Assembly: GCA_949316235.1 (NCBI GenBank) | Contig: OX438753.1 | Location: 21,074,801 to 21,138,800, forward strand | Direction: 5' to 3' | Source: Oegoconia quadripuncta | Taxonomy: Eukaryota; Arthropoda; Insecta; Lepidoptera; Autostichidae | DNA: 64,000 nt | Shown here: positions 54,175-63,818 of the stretch, one piece after another | Position numbering within the stretch: the first letter of the stretch is position 1 | Layout: the number at the start of each line of letters is the position of its first letter | Notes under the pieces: model-generated | The model's input: only the letters and a program-made list of their open reading frames with translations | What the model was told of the DNA's origin: nothing | The model's database searches: none | Position numbers and translations under genes: made by a program

Positions 54175-54242
54175 AATACAATATAAAACAAATATTCTTT
54201 ATTGCGCAAAATAATTTACAATAATTTTTGTTGGTAACAATA
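54175..54242 (-). mobile_element. LINE-Y-type tail fragment
   Basis: ATACAATATAAAACAAATAT then TCTTTATTGCGCAAAATAAT resembles 34995-35040. A short reversed 3' end lying just outside the larger LINE-Y copy. Confidence 0.6.
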
Positions 54243-55240
54243 ACAAACAAACAAACAAAATATTCTTTATTGTACAACAATAAGAAGCATAAAAAGAAAT
54301 AAGAAAAAGGGGATAGTACAATTTGGCGGCCTTATCACTAAAAGCGATCTCTTCCAGGCAACCTTTGGGTTAGGAAGCATTATGCGCATGACATGTAGGT
54401 AGCGTGCACGATAAACTAATTTTAATAAAATAAATAAATCACCCGTATAAATACATACGTCAATTGAATACATACAAACACACATACATAATATATACAT
54501 AATAATACATATATAATATATATATATATATATATAAAATAATACATATAATATATACCAATATTTGAATTTAATATAAATAGAATAGTACGTAACTAAG
54601 CACACAGTAATTAATGCAAGTATGAAACGAAAAGAGGATAGATAGAGGAGCTAAATGGCCAGATACAACTCCTTCACTTGTGTCTTGAATACGTTCAGTG
54701 ACTGAGCACGTCTAACTGAATCTGGTAGCGAGTTCCATAGCCGAATAGCTTGCAATCTAAAGGATTGACCGTAAAACTTCGTCAAGTTAGGAGGAACGTA
54801 CAGTCGGAGGTTTTCAGAAGAACGAAGAGGTCGAGTGTGAGTTGCGGAAATATATTGGAACTGTTCCTTTAGATAGATGGGGGTCCGAGGATCGAAAAGT
54901 ATTGAGTACAGAAGTGAAACGATGTGCAGGTCTTTACGACGAAGAATTGGAAGCCACTTGAGCTGACTTCTGTACTCAGAGACGTGATCATATTTTCGGA
55001 GCCCAAATATAAATCTAATGGAGAGATTTTGGAGACGTTCCAGTTTATTAAGTAGTTCAACCGTTAAGTCTGGATAGCAAGTGTCGGCATAATCAAGGAT
55101 AGGTAAAAGGAGGGATTGTGCAAGCGCAACTTTGGTGGCTGTAGGGAGAAAATTACGCAGACGTCGAAGAGAGCCAGCTGCAGCAAATACCTTCCGGCTG
55201 ACTTCAGCAATCTGAGGTATCCAGGATAAAGAAAACAATT
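54243..55240 (-). mobile_element. LINE-Y, 5'-truncated
   Basis: About 1 kb: CAAACAAACAAACAAA (the TTTG tail reversed), a 3' UTR of about 400 bp including CTTTATTGTACAACAATAAG and TTTGGCGGCCTTATCACTAA, then the coding C-terminus. A pure (AT) run lies at 54520-54536 inside the 3' UTR. Confidence 0.88.
54651..55238 (-). pseudogene. LINE-Y ORF2 C-terminus (CR1-like)
   Basis: 195 uninterrupted residues, with a stop at 54651. Order: LSWIPQIAEVSRKVFAAAGS, SLLLPILDYADTCYPDLTVE, LLNKLERLQNLSIRFIFGLR, LKWLPILRRKDLHIVSLLYS, then RLQAIRLWNSLPDSVRRAQS. This is the reverse-transcriptase thumb and post-RT region of a CR1-type LINE. The upstream end is a truncation (stop at TAA before a TTG), so no fingers-palm domain or endonuclease is present. 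It is the longest intact frame in the window. Confidence 0.88.
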
Positions 55241-55324
55241 ACGGTGCACGATACTACCAACTAAAGAAATAATTACAGATAAGTATGCATATATAAATAT
55301 AATTATAAGTGATTATTTGTTTGT

Positions 55325-55612
55325 TAAATGTTAAAGATAAAGGGTCATTCACAAATTAATATCTATAACAAATTAATAATATAACTCACCATAGTATGAA
55401 TTTACAAGCTTTTATTATATCCCAAATGAGATCAGAGATATTCCAAACATTAAAAGATTAATGCTAAAAACAACATCCACGGTTCATCTTTCGAAATATA
55501 CAGAAATGTATACATGACAGCAGATGGGCACCGTTAAAACAAGCAAATTTATAGATGTTTTGTATAGCAGGTCTCTTAGTCGCCATTTGCGACACTATAT
55601 TACGCTATATAC
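55325..55612 (-). repeat. Family X repeat (outer layer of the second nest)
   Basis: TATCCCAAATGAGATCAGAG to GGTCTCTTAGTCGCCATTTG. It continues at 56073 with ACGTATTCTTTTTACGTACC. Confidence 0.75.
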
Positions 55613-55723
55613 GTTTTTTTTTTTTCATATGAGAGGGCGGCAAACGAGCATGCGGGTCACCTGATGGAAAGCAATCACCGCCGCCCATGGACACCCGCAA
55701 CACCAAAAGGGTCACAGATGCGT

Positions 55724-55827
55724 AGTGATAAGGCCGCCAAATTGTACTATCCCCTTTTTCTTATTTCTTTTTATGCTTCTTATTGTTGTACAATAAAGAA
55801 TATTTTGTTTGTTTGTTTGTTTGTTTG
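55724..55827 (+). mobile_element. LINE-Y 3' end, 104 bp, nested
   Basis: AGTGATAAGGCCGCCAAATT to a run of TTTG units. The LINE-H copy at 40.5 kb reads GATGCGTTGCCGGCC without interruption, which fixes both edges and shows little or no target duplication. Confidence 0.92.
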
Positions 55828-56072
55828 TTGCCGGCCTTTGAGGAAGGTGTAGGCTCGTTTCTTGAAGCTTCCAATGTCGTACTCGTTCGGGAATACCGCT
55901 GCAGGAGTCCGTTCCACAGGGTGGTCGTACGTGGTAGAAAGTTTCTTGAGAAACGTACAGTGGTAGACTTCCACTCATCCAGGTGATGTGGATGGAATTT
56001 TAATTTTCGGCGAGAACTGTATCGGTTAAATTGAGCAGCGGGTATTAGCTCGAACAGTTCTTCAGAACACAC
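55828..56072 (-). pseudogene. LINE-H ORF2 C-terminus, copy 2
   Basis: The reverse strand has [39 protein letters not shown] and FLPRTTTLWNGLLQRYSRTS. The block order is then YDIGSFKKRAYTFLKGRQ in another frame, so there is one frameshift near 55895. It keeps the segment deleted in the 40.5 kb copy. Confidence 0.82.
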
Positions 56073-56110
56073 GTATTCTTTTTACGTACCGAAACCAGCA
56101 CTGGTATCAT
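56073..56110 (-). repeat. Family X repeat, second part
   Basis: ACGTATTCTTTTTACGTACC then GAAACCAGC, the reverse of GGCACGTAAAAAGAAT at 24698. Confidence 0.65.
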
Positions 56111-57964
56111 GACAGGCACTCGCTTGGACGAAATATACACCTATCCCACTCTCATGTCGCGTCGCGCACGACAAACGTTGTCATGCTACAGGTCCAGACA
56201 TGCAAAACACCCTTCGCTTCGCGCACTTCGACTTCATGCAGGAAACATTATTGGACAGGTCTCTCTGCGTGATGGCGTTTAGTTTAGTGTTTTACACTAC
56301 TCTATTCCACACCCCTCTAATCTATTCTATTATGTCATCTGATAAAATTAAAATAGTCCCTATTCTTATAAAAATAAGAATCGCCATCTTTAGTAAAAGA
56401 CATCCGCATTTTTGGGCCAGTGTTTTGTCACCTAATAAAAGGTACACCTAAAAAAAGCCGGTACTAAAGACTATCAACTTAGCTATTCAAAAGAATTTTT
56501 GGAACCTTAGTATAGTTATAAGAAATATTTGAAAATATCGCTCTCAGAAAACATTTTGGCTCACAAACTATACAAAAACTAAATTCTTTCCAAAAAAAAA
56601 AAAAAAATAGACAAGTGACAACTGACAACTGACATTTTTGACTGTGAGGTTATAATATAAGTAGGGATAACCATGGACGTAACAATCAAACTGTTACGTC
56701 CATGGGGATACCAGCAACAGCGAGCGCGCGACGGACGACTCTGAAAAGAAAAAACAATTTTTCTTTGGCCTAGCATCTTGTTTCCATGCGTGAGAATGCA
56801 TGTGGTTAATGTTGCCAGTATATAATTTCAAAGTTCCCCAAACCATATTTCAAACCTCTTTTGTTCTTTTCTAAAGTCCTTTAAAAATATATGTGTTAGG
56901 TTTTTAGCACGTCTGATACTAAGAGTTCAAGACTATATTTATTAATTGAAGTGACAACAAACTGGCCCAAAGATGTATGGAGCTGTGCTGTTGTCCTTTA
57001 CTTTTAATTTTTTGTCTCATTGTTCTACTGCTTACTCTGTTATGTGTGAGTGAAGCGAGACTAGTGAAGCAAATTTGTTTACTGTGTCAAGATTCCCACA
57101 GCCAACATTATGCAGCCCCACTGTGTATCTAGTTACGCTTTCCATCTAAATACTACTGAATTTTAGTAGACTGAGTGCTATTAACGTTTTACATGTTAAA
57201 GTTAAGTTGGTTACAGAATAAGTCATATTATATCTGTCAGGGAAACGCGGGCGTTGCTAGCGACTAGGACGGTGTCAGTTTCTCGTGGTTTAGGGTCACT
57301 CGGGAAAATGCGATATCAGAATGATGATTTAATAGCACGAGGTAATGGTCTGCCACTGATGGAACACGGGCCCGATCTCTTTAAATCTTTAATGTGGTAA
57401 TTAATGATAATATTAAATTATGATCATGAAACCTGAGATGCTTGCCGGTGAACGATAAACATTTGCATGCCCCTCATGCCATCCAACTTGGCCCTCGCAT
57501 GTATTCTGTGGAATTCACCCAATCTAATCCTCCAATTCCTCCTACTCAAATTCCATGATCAACTTCGTATTAACTAACGACTCACCTGATTTTTCCAAGT
57601 GTCGGTGATAGTACGTAATCAGAGTCAGTCACGGTCGTTGATGTGTTATGTGGTGGTCGGACCCGTTGACGGCTGGTAGCGATGTGTTTATTAATTTTGA
57701 TGTCCAGACATAATATTACTGTAAACGTCGTCACCGCGCCATTTTCGGTGATACCAGCGCCACCAGGTTCACTTCTTGTAGCAAACCGCGTACCATGGTA
57801 TTCATAACACTTTCCACATTATAAATTCCGTCGCTAATTTATCGCTATCCGCGACATATCTATAGTTTAGTCTATAGTGAAGCACTCTGTCAAATAATGA
57901 TACAATGTCAACTTCCTAAAATTTTAAAGGCCGTGATTTTTTTGCACATAAATAAAGATAGAAT
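56111..57964. other. Longest unassigned stretch
   Basis: Frames up to 83 codons, no domain recognised. A 14-bp perfect inverted repeat (CCATGGACGTAACA) lies at 56671-56705. 57240-57380 and 57640-57800 are less AT-rich and could be old genic or LTR sequence, but I cannot support a call. Confidence 0.4.
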
Positions 57965-58110
57965 AATAATGTCTTCTAATAAATCGGTAGCTTGCTTTAG
58001 ATATAGTATAAACATTTCATAATAAGTGATAGATTGGATTAAAATTACCACTTTGAATTTCATTGCGTCGAATAATATACTTGGAACTCCTGTAACTATT
58101 TTCAAATAAA
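57965..58110 (+). repeat. Family Z repeat
   Basis: TAGCTTGCTTTAGATATAGT, AATTTCATTGCGTCGAATA and AACTATTTTCAAATAAATCG resemble 36385-36540. Confidence 0.6.
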
Positions 58111-58235
58111 TCGATCAATAATCTTTGGATTTATGAAAAATTTCATCATAAACTATTTTTAGAAAATATAAAGTGGCCATTGATAATGTTTTTAAACAAT
58201 TGTTTAAGGAGATTTTACCCGCTTCATTTGTAGGT

Positions 58236-58318
58236 TTCACTGAAAACCAGCGTTGTAATGAACAGCTACAACCTATGCTGAGTTGGAGACCTTTTTGACT
58301 CCACCTTGCGACACCGAC
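58236..58318 (+). repeat. Family P2 repeat
   Basis: TTCACTGAAAACCAGCGTTG to CCACCTTGCGACACCGAC, like 42868-42958. Confidence 0.75.
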
Positions 58319-58439
58319 AATTCGATGGCAAACACAATGTTTACTTTTTGTAAGTGTCTCGACTGGGTAATACTTGTACCTGACTGTTTGTGTCATGAGA
58401 CAGGTTTAAATAAATTATTCTTGAAGAAGTCTCTTCTAC

Positions 58440-58625
58440 AAGGTCGTTAAAGGCTACTAAGGGACTTTACTTTAAAAATTATAGACTTGCTTGTTTCAAC
58501 GGCGATGGTTTCACTAACGCCTCGTATGTGTGCATTTCTGCATATTTCGACAGACGATCAGTGGATGTTGAATACGGATTGCCGGATTTGTGTCAGACCT
58601 CACAATCAATGTTTTTAAGCCCCTG
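58440..58625 (+). repeat. Family X repeat, diverged
   Basis: AAGGCTACTAAGGGACTTTA, TTTCAACGGCGATGGTTTCA, CAGTGGATGTTGAATACGG. 58626-59104 is unassigned. Confidence 0.7.
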
Positions 58626-59104
58626 TAGGTCACCGACTTGGCCCGGGATCGATTATTCGCATTAAAATGGCACTCGCATTAAAATGTCACTAGTGGACAC
58701 TGACTGCGCGAAATGTTGTTTCAAGGAGTATACAGTACAAATCGATTTTAACTTTCCAGCTAAAAATAATATTATATTTCAACTTCGTCTACGAATAACT
58801 ATATGAACCTTAAAAAAACAATAACGCGACGAGCATAATTCTATTCAGCTTTATAAACAAAGTTTCATTTCATAAATTCAGCGGAGAACCAACAGGCGAC
58901 GCGAGGTTGAAATCAGATGTAAATTTTATTCATATAAAGAGTACCTTCATCCCGGCGTACTTTTGAACCATATTTGCTAATGAATATTACCTTATATATT
59001 CCATAACAATTAGGCAGGTGCTTAAATTAATTAAAATTCCGAGGTAAAGCCTACACCAAGTAGTAAATTAATTCTAGTAAAAGTACCAGGGCTAAAATTA
59101 CAGG

Positions 59105-59352
59105 GACTACTCGTACAAAAGGTAAAGGGTAATTCATAAATTAATATTTGTTTGCCTGTCTACCACTCAGCATAGTATGGTTTTACAAGCTTTTGTTATA
59201 TCCCAAATGGAGTGGTCAGAGATATTCCAAACATTAACGTTTGGGTGTTCCAATATCAATAGTTTAATGCTTGAAATAATATCCACCGTTTAACTTACGA
59301 CATATATACAGAAATGCCCATCGCCGCCGTTGAAACGTGCATGTCTATAGAT
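59105..59352 (-). repeat. Family X repeat
   Basis: TGTTATATCCCAAATGGAGT, AACATTAACGTTTGGGTG and CGCCGTTGAAACGTGCATGT then CTATAGAT, reversed. Confidence 0.75.
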
Positions 59353-59370
59353 AAAAAAAAAAAACGAAAA

Positions 59371-59525
59371 GAACAATGATCATGTGGGTTTCTCTTGCTC
59401 CTTTTTTCACACAGATATTTCCCATTCCGAAGCGGTAGTAGCTTGGATATTACTCATTTACAGAGAAATGTTTAAGCCCTATTTAAATTGCCAATATCGT
59501 TAAATTTACATTCAACAAACGATAT
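59371..59525 (+). repeat. Family Q (LINE 3' end)
   Basis: ACAATGATCATGTGGGTTTC, CCGAAGCGGTAGTAGCTTGG. Cut at its 3' end (AACAAACGATAT) by a SINE-A. Confidence 0.78.
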
Positions 59526-59848
59526 TTTAACCGCCTCCGTGGCTCAATGTAAACAACATTGGGTTTACGATTCGGAGGTCGCGGGTTCGATCCCCAGCGG
59601 GGTACATGTTTAAGTACTCGGTTTTGGTCGGTGGTAGGGCATTTTAAATGTCCGCCTGGCTAGCTACCACCATCTTATCTAAATCTGCCACCAAACAGCA
59701 ATGTTAATAGCATTGTTGTGTTCCGGTTGTGGATAAGATAGCCAGTCCCCCAAATAAGATGGGGTTTCCGGGTTAGTATGCTACCACCTTCGACCTCATC
59801 TTCACTTAACATCAGGTATGATTGAGGTAAAGTGCTAACTGCATTTTT
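59526..59848 (+). mobile_element. SINE-A, full length
   Basis: TTTTAACCGCCTCCGTGGCT to AAGTGCTAACTGCATTTTTT. It sits in the 3' end of a family Q copy; the tail has lost its usual A-run. Confidence 0.94.
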
Positions 59849-59984
59849 TAAAATTACTTATTTCGATTTTGTTTTTTTACTAGGTAAATATTTAGACTTT
59901 CCTATGTATCCTGCTTATTTGTACAAAGTTTCGTTAGAATTTCATTACTTTCAAAGATTTTGAACCTGGCTTAAATAAACGACA

Positions 59985-60112
59985 TGTTAGCACTTGATCC
60001 GGAGGCCCCTACTTATTTTAGGGTCTGACTGTCTTATCTCTGACAACCAGAACACAATAATGCTATCAACATTGCTGCTCGGCGTCGAATTTAGTTAAGA
60101 TGGTCCAAGCTG
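59985..60112 (-). mobile_element. SINE-A middle fragment
   Basis: TGTTAGCACTTGATCCGGAG, CTGACAACCAGAACACAATA, AACATTGCTGCTCGGCG. Head and tail are missing. Confidence 0.8.
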
Positions 60113-60171
60113 CCCTAGCAGTTTTATTTCTCAAATCTTACTATATTATTTTACCAAGAGCGCTATCATTT

Positions 60172-60422
60172 TTTTTATCTTTACACATACACACATCGCC
60201 ATCTAGTTCCACACTAAGCAACTAGGCTTGTATTATGGATACCAGATGGTAGATAAACTATACAAATACATTTTTATTTTGTAAATAAATAAATGAAAAG
60301 CATCCATAACTCGGAAACACATTGTCTGTATTCATCATACAAACATATGCCCCTAGCGGGATTCGAACCCGCGGCCTTTTGGTATAATAGTCAAAATTTT
60401 TAACCACTACACCAAACAGGTC
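60172..60422 (-). mobile_element. SINE-C, full length
   Basis: Reverse, with B box GGTTCGAATCCC reading as GGGATTCGAACC in the plus strand, and head ACCTGTTTGGTGTAGTGG. Confidence 0.93.
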
Positions 60423-60726
60423 GGTATCAATGTCATTATATTCAACTATCCGATGCAAATGTAACTACTTGAAACTACATCATTATACATATCAAATACT
60501 AACTCATATGAAAAGATAAGGTCCCTACATCATGCAATTTCTCGGTAGAACGTTCCGCGGCCGATGTTTTCGTCTTTTCAGTATTTTCAAATAGAGACGG
60601 GCACTTCATGAGTGATTGTTAAAAGTGAACTAGATCTTCTGTCCCAAATCAACTGATATTTTTATGTAATCCATCATATGCTTAATGCTACCTAACCCAA
60701 AGGTTGTATGGAAAGATCGCTTTTAG

Positions 60727-60830
60727 TGATAAGGCCGCCAAATTGTACTGTCCCCTTTTTTTGTTTATCTTTGTGTTATGTTTCTTATTGTTGTGCAATA
60801 AAGAATTTTGTTTGTTTGTTTGTTGTATAC
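60727..60830 (+). mobile_element. LINE-Y 3' end
   Basis: AGTGATAAGGCCGCCAAATT to TTTTGTTTGTTTGTTTGTTG. The same 3'-only length as 55724-55827. 60423-60726 before it is unassigned, with a LINE-Y-like CTACCTAACCCAAAGGTTGT at about 60685. Confidence 0.85.
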
Positions 60831-60870
60831 ATATCAAATGCTTTCGCTCCAAAAATGTTTATTGAAGGCT

Positions 60871-61205
60871 TTATCATATTAGCGAGTTGCGAGCGAGTGG
60901 AAAGCGGGGCGAGTGCGTAGCGAGCTCGCCGCGGGTGGGCAGCGAGTTCGCGGCGTGCGATTCTCGTTTTGTACATTCAGTGCCAGAATGGATTACGACG
61001 AGGAAACACTGCTGTTAGCTTTGTTACTCCGAAGACGGAAACGAAGACAAAAGCAGATAAAACGACGAATATGGGAGGACCCATTATCAAGTTACAAAAT
61101 GGCGTCAACAGCGCTGTTCGCCGCGAGCACACGTCGCGAACTCGCGGCGTGCTGGCAGCGCACTCGCCCCGCTTCCCACTCGCTCGCAACTCGCTAGTGT
61201 GATAA
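60871..61205 (+). mobile_element. Harbinger-type MITE retaining a transposase start
   Basis: 47-bp terminal inverted repeats (60871-60917, 61159-61205; 44 of 47 match): TTATCATATTAGCGAGTTGC then GAGCGAGTGG. The arms are GC-rich and internally repetitive (GCGAG). Total about 335 bp. The target duplication is not resolved. Confidence 0.82.
60988..61197 (+). pseudogene. Harbinger transposase N-terminal remnant
   Basis: From an ATG: MDYDEETLLLALLLRRRKRR then QKQIKRRIWEDP. An acidic start, an L-rich stretch, a long R/K run and a W near residue 30 are typical of PIF/Harbinger transposase N-termini. From about residue 40 the frame runs into the right inverted repeat (STRRELAACWQRTRPASHSL), so it is an internal deletion derivative. 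No DDE domain. Confidence 0.6.
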
Positions 61206-61207
61206 CG

Positions 61208-61829
61208 CTATAACTGTATCAAACCTGGCTAATTGATCTTGACGCTAGTACCAGATATTACGTTATTTTCAGTAATTTGTAATTTTTATTTAAATCTTGC
61301 CACTCTTGATTACGAACAACTTCCACTAGGAACCATAGCAGAATCCCACCAAAAAATGTTCGATTACCCATTTAGAAACAGAATAAAATAAGCGCCTTTT
61401 AAATTTACGATCTCAAAATAAATATGAACAGCATACGAGCATATCTACGTAAATGTGACTTTTCAATTAAGTTTCAGATAAATTCGTCTTTTCATCTTCA
61501 ATCATTGGCAAAAAAAGTCTACAGAAGCGCCTATTTTAATTGTGGTATAATTGCAACGGAGCGAGATAGACAAATATCAAAAATATTGGCAGATGCGCCT
61601 TTTTTTTCTGATTCCGGCAATATATATAACTCAATTTCGAAAAAAGTGTTAGATGCGCCTTTTCAACTAACGGGGGCAGCATATAAAGTACCAGCTTTCA
61701 TATGGAAGTCCAACAATTTTGGCCCGGGGACTCCACTCCTGATTACGAACCTCTTTCCACTTTTTTATTTATTTATTTATTTATAGCCTTGTATCAGAAA
61801 TAAGCCTATTATTACATTTATTGTTTTTC
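61208..61829. repeat. Segment bounded by direct repeats; unassigned interior
   Basis: CCACTCTTGATTACGAACAA (61300) recurs as CCACTCCTGATTACGAACCT (61732) and inverted near 62585. Between them AGCGCC or TGCGCC followed by TTTT occurs four times (61393, 61526, 61595, 61660). A 120-codon frame (61424-61786) has no recognised domain. Confidence 0.45.
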
Positions 61830-62024
61830 TTAAACTACGATAACCTGCTCTGTGTGCCTTCGGGCAAAGGCCTCCCACATTCTTCTCCATTCTTCCTTGT
61901 CATACACTAATCTGCTCCAAGTCTTGGTCTTTCCAGCCGTTTCTTTGATTTTATCAGCCCACCTTTTAAATTGCCTACCCCTGTTTCTTTTATGGCCTCT
62001 AGGCTGCCATGTAGGTTTCAGAAT
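61830..62024 (-). pseudogene. RTE-like LINE C-terminus, intact frame
   Basis: The reverse strand is open to a TAA at 61830: PTWQPRGHKRNRGRQFKRWA, then DKIKETAGKTKTWSRLVYDK and EEWRRMWEAFARRHTEQ. W-x-R, RW.D, W.....EAFA..H is the usual post-RT tail. No ATG; 5' truncated. No internal stop. Confidence 0.82.
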
Positions 62025-62064
62025 GGTTTACTTTGTATGGGTAATCAAAAAAATAAATTCCTTG

Positions 62065-62183
62065 GGGAAATTTAGATGGATAGATAAGCATTTATTTGCA
62101 TCCATGTACATACACATAACAAATTTTACATATGAAAAATACAACTAAAACAATAAACCACAAGTATAGAAACAACAAATAAT
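62065..62183 (-). mobile_element. Family Y2 LINE 3' end, left part
   Basis: GGATAGATAAGCATTTATTT, AAATTTTACATATGAAAAAT to AATAATATGTG. It matches 29340-29430 and continues at 62453. Confidence 0.7.
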
Positions 62184-62452
62184 ATGTGTTTTTTTTTTTT
62201 ATTGAAGAGGTGGGCAAACGAGCAAGAGGCGCACCTGATGGTAAGTGTCACCGCTGCCCATAACCATTTACGGAAACGGAAGATCCGCAGTGGCGTTGCC
62301 GGCCTTTAAGGAAGGAATATGCTCGCTTCTTGAAGGCTCCCAGATCGTATCGGTTCGGAAAGACATCCGCTGGGAGCTTATTCCAAAAAGTAACGGTACG
62401 TGGAAGGAAATGTCTACTGAACCGCACCGTGGTGGATTTCCAACTGTCTAGG
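62184..62452 (-). mobile_element. LINE-H, 5'-truncated, nested in Y2
   Basis: A T-run, GTGGGCAAACGAGCAAGAGG (3' UTR) and the coding C-terminus. TGTG occurs at both edges. The Y2 copy at 29.4 kb gives the empty site (ATGTGTGTGCCGCAG). Confidence 0.85.
62248..62451 (-). pseudogene. LINE-H ORF2 C-terminus, copy 3, intact
   Basis: Open on the reverse strand to a TGA at 62248: [20 protein letters not shown], then [20 protein letters not shown] and [15 protein letters not shown]. No stop or shift, unlike the copies at 40.5 and 55.9 kb. It starts directly at the truncation point without an ATG. Confidence 0.85.
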
Positions 62453-62580
62453 TGTGACGCAGTAAAAAGGGCTACAGCTCAGTGTATGGATTTCCCCGAG
62501 GCGGGCAAAACACTGGTATTCTGCTGAAACCTGAGGGTTGGTAGTGGGACAAATGGAATTTTGAAATGTGTTTGGTTTAG
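62453..62580 (-). mobile_element. Family Y2 LINE 3' end, right part
   Basis: GTGACGCAGTAAAAAGGGCT to TTTGAAATGTGTTTGG, matching 29440-29562. Confidence 0.75.
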
Positions 62581-62639
62581 CAAGTTGTTCGTAATCAGGA
62601 GTGGTGCCACCATCACCAATAATAAGGAATTACACGGAT

Positions 62640-62780
62640 TCAATTTCACCCTGTATAGGGGTAGGCAGAGACCACAGACTTCCACTTGCTACGACCCTGA
62701 CATATGTCTTTTGATGTTGATCATACAAGCTCATCGGTTTAAGATACTCTCAAGAGTAACTCAAGTCAACTTGGTATTGA
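62640..62780 (-). mobile_element. LINE-R 3' part
   Basis: GGGGTAGGCAGAGACCACAG, CTTGCTACGACCCTGACATA and TCATCGGTTTAAGATACTCT, like 14640-14780. The Y2 segment just downstream on the minus strand may be its 3' UTR. Confidence 0.7.
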
Positions 62781-62944
62781 TATATTTGATTTCGATTTGA
62801 AAAGATACATCAAATATTTTTCGGTAAATTTAGATGTCACTAAGCCAACCTATAACATGAATAAGCAGATCTGCGAGGAAGAAGTGAGAATTTATATTTT
62901 ATGATTTGGTAACCGTTACGATACGATATCATACATGATTATGT

Positions 62945-63054
62945 ACGAGTTAATAGCATTGTTGTGCTTCAGTAGTCTGAGATAAGATAGCTAATATTGG
63001 CGGTTCCACCGCTTCCATATTCGGCCTCATTTAAGCCTGTTATGCACAAAAAAA
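62945..63054 (+). mobile_element. SINE-A 3' part, degraded
   Basis: TTAATAGCATTGTTGTGCTT, GAGATAAGATAGC, TTCGGCCTCATTTAAGC, TTATGCACAAAAAAA. 62781-62944 and 63055-63495 hold nothing I recognise. Confidence 0.7.
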
Positions 63055-63523
63055 GGTTTCACGTAAAATTAATACTGATTAAAGTCTAAGTGAGTGAATC
63101 ATATCATATTTTTGATAGATACATATCAACCGTGTTCAGTCGCAAATTTTCCCGTGTCTATCACCAAAGTGACGAAACATGTCTTGCGGCGAAGCGAGAA
63201 TTGTTTACATTACGATCACGTAGTCGCGACCGACGTCGGCAGCGATATTCTAGAATAATGTGTGATTCCGAATAAATTTCCCAAGGCGAAAAAAGTAAAA
63301 CCGATAGTTCCGTTGCCAGTGAAAGGGTTAGATACACAACAATGTGGATTTTGTATGTATGATATCGGTGCGGGTTACTTAACCTCCCACATTCTTCAGT
63401 GAGATAGATACGTTTCAAATAAGTGCCGTGGGGTTAAACATCATCATCAATAGCCTTACATCTCTCGATCGGATCGATGGATTTGTGGCAGACTAGACGC
63501 CACCAGGCCCCTATTTCACCAAG

Positions 63524-63585
63524 TTGACAATTGTCAGCGACATATGTCGGCTGACAATTCGACATATGTCGCTGACAATTGTCAA
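63524..63585. repeat. Perfect 26-bp inverted repeat
   Basis: TTGACAATTGTCAGCGACAT then ATGTCG (63524-63549) pairs without mismatch with 63560-63585 around a 10-nt spacer. Within each arm GACAATTGTC and CGACATATGTCG are themselves palindromes. Confidence 0.97.
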
Positions 63586-63818
63586 CGGACAGGTGACAAA
63601 TGACAATTTTGTAAATTATTTCGTATAGAAAAGCTTATAAACATGACAGGTATTTTGTGGCAATTGTCCTTATCTCAATCAAGTGACAATTATGCTGTGA
63701 AACAAGAATCATTTTTTGAACTCGACATATTTGTAGATTTGTCGGTAATTGTTGACGTGAGATCGAGGCTGTGTCAGGCTAGCGTGACAATTGTAGTGTT
63801 TTCGTTGTTAATTACAAA

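Larger units (their letters stand above)
55613..56072 (-). mobile_element. LINE-H, 5'-truncated, with a nested LINE-Y tail
   Basis: A T-run from 55613 (the poly-A tail), then CATATGAGAGGGCGGCAAAC (3' UTR), the coding C-terminus, and an end at CAGAACAC. ACG occurs at both edges within X. LINE-Y (55724-55827) splits its coding end. Confidence 0.85.

Noticed and set aside
61424..61786. 120-codon gene
   Set aside because: No recognisable motif; it lies between direct repeats in a transposon-rich stretch.
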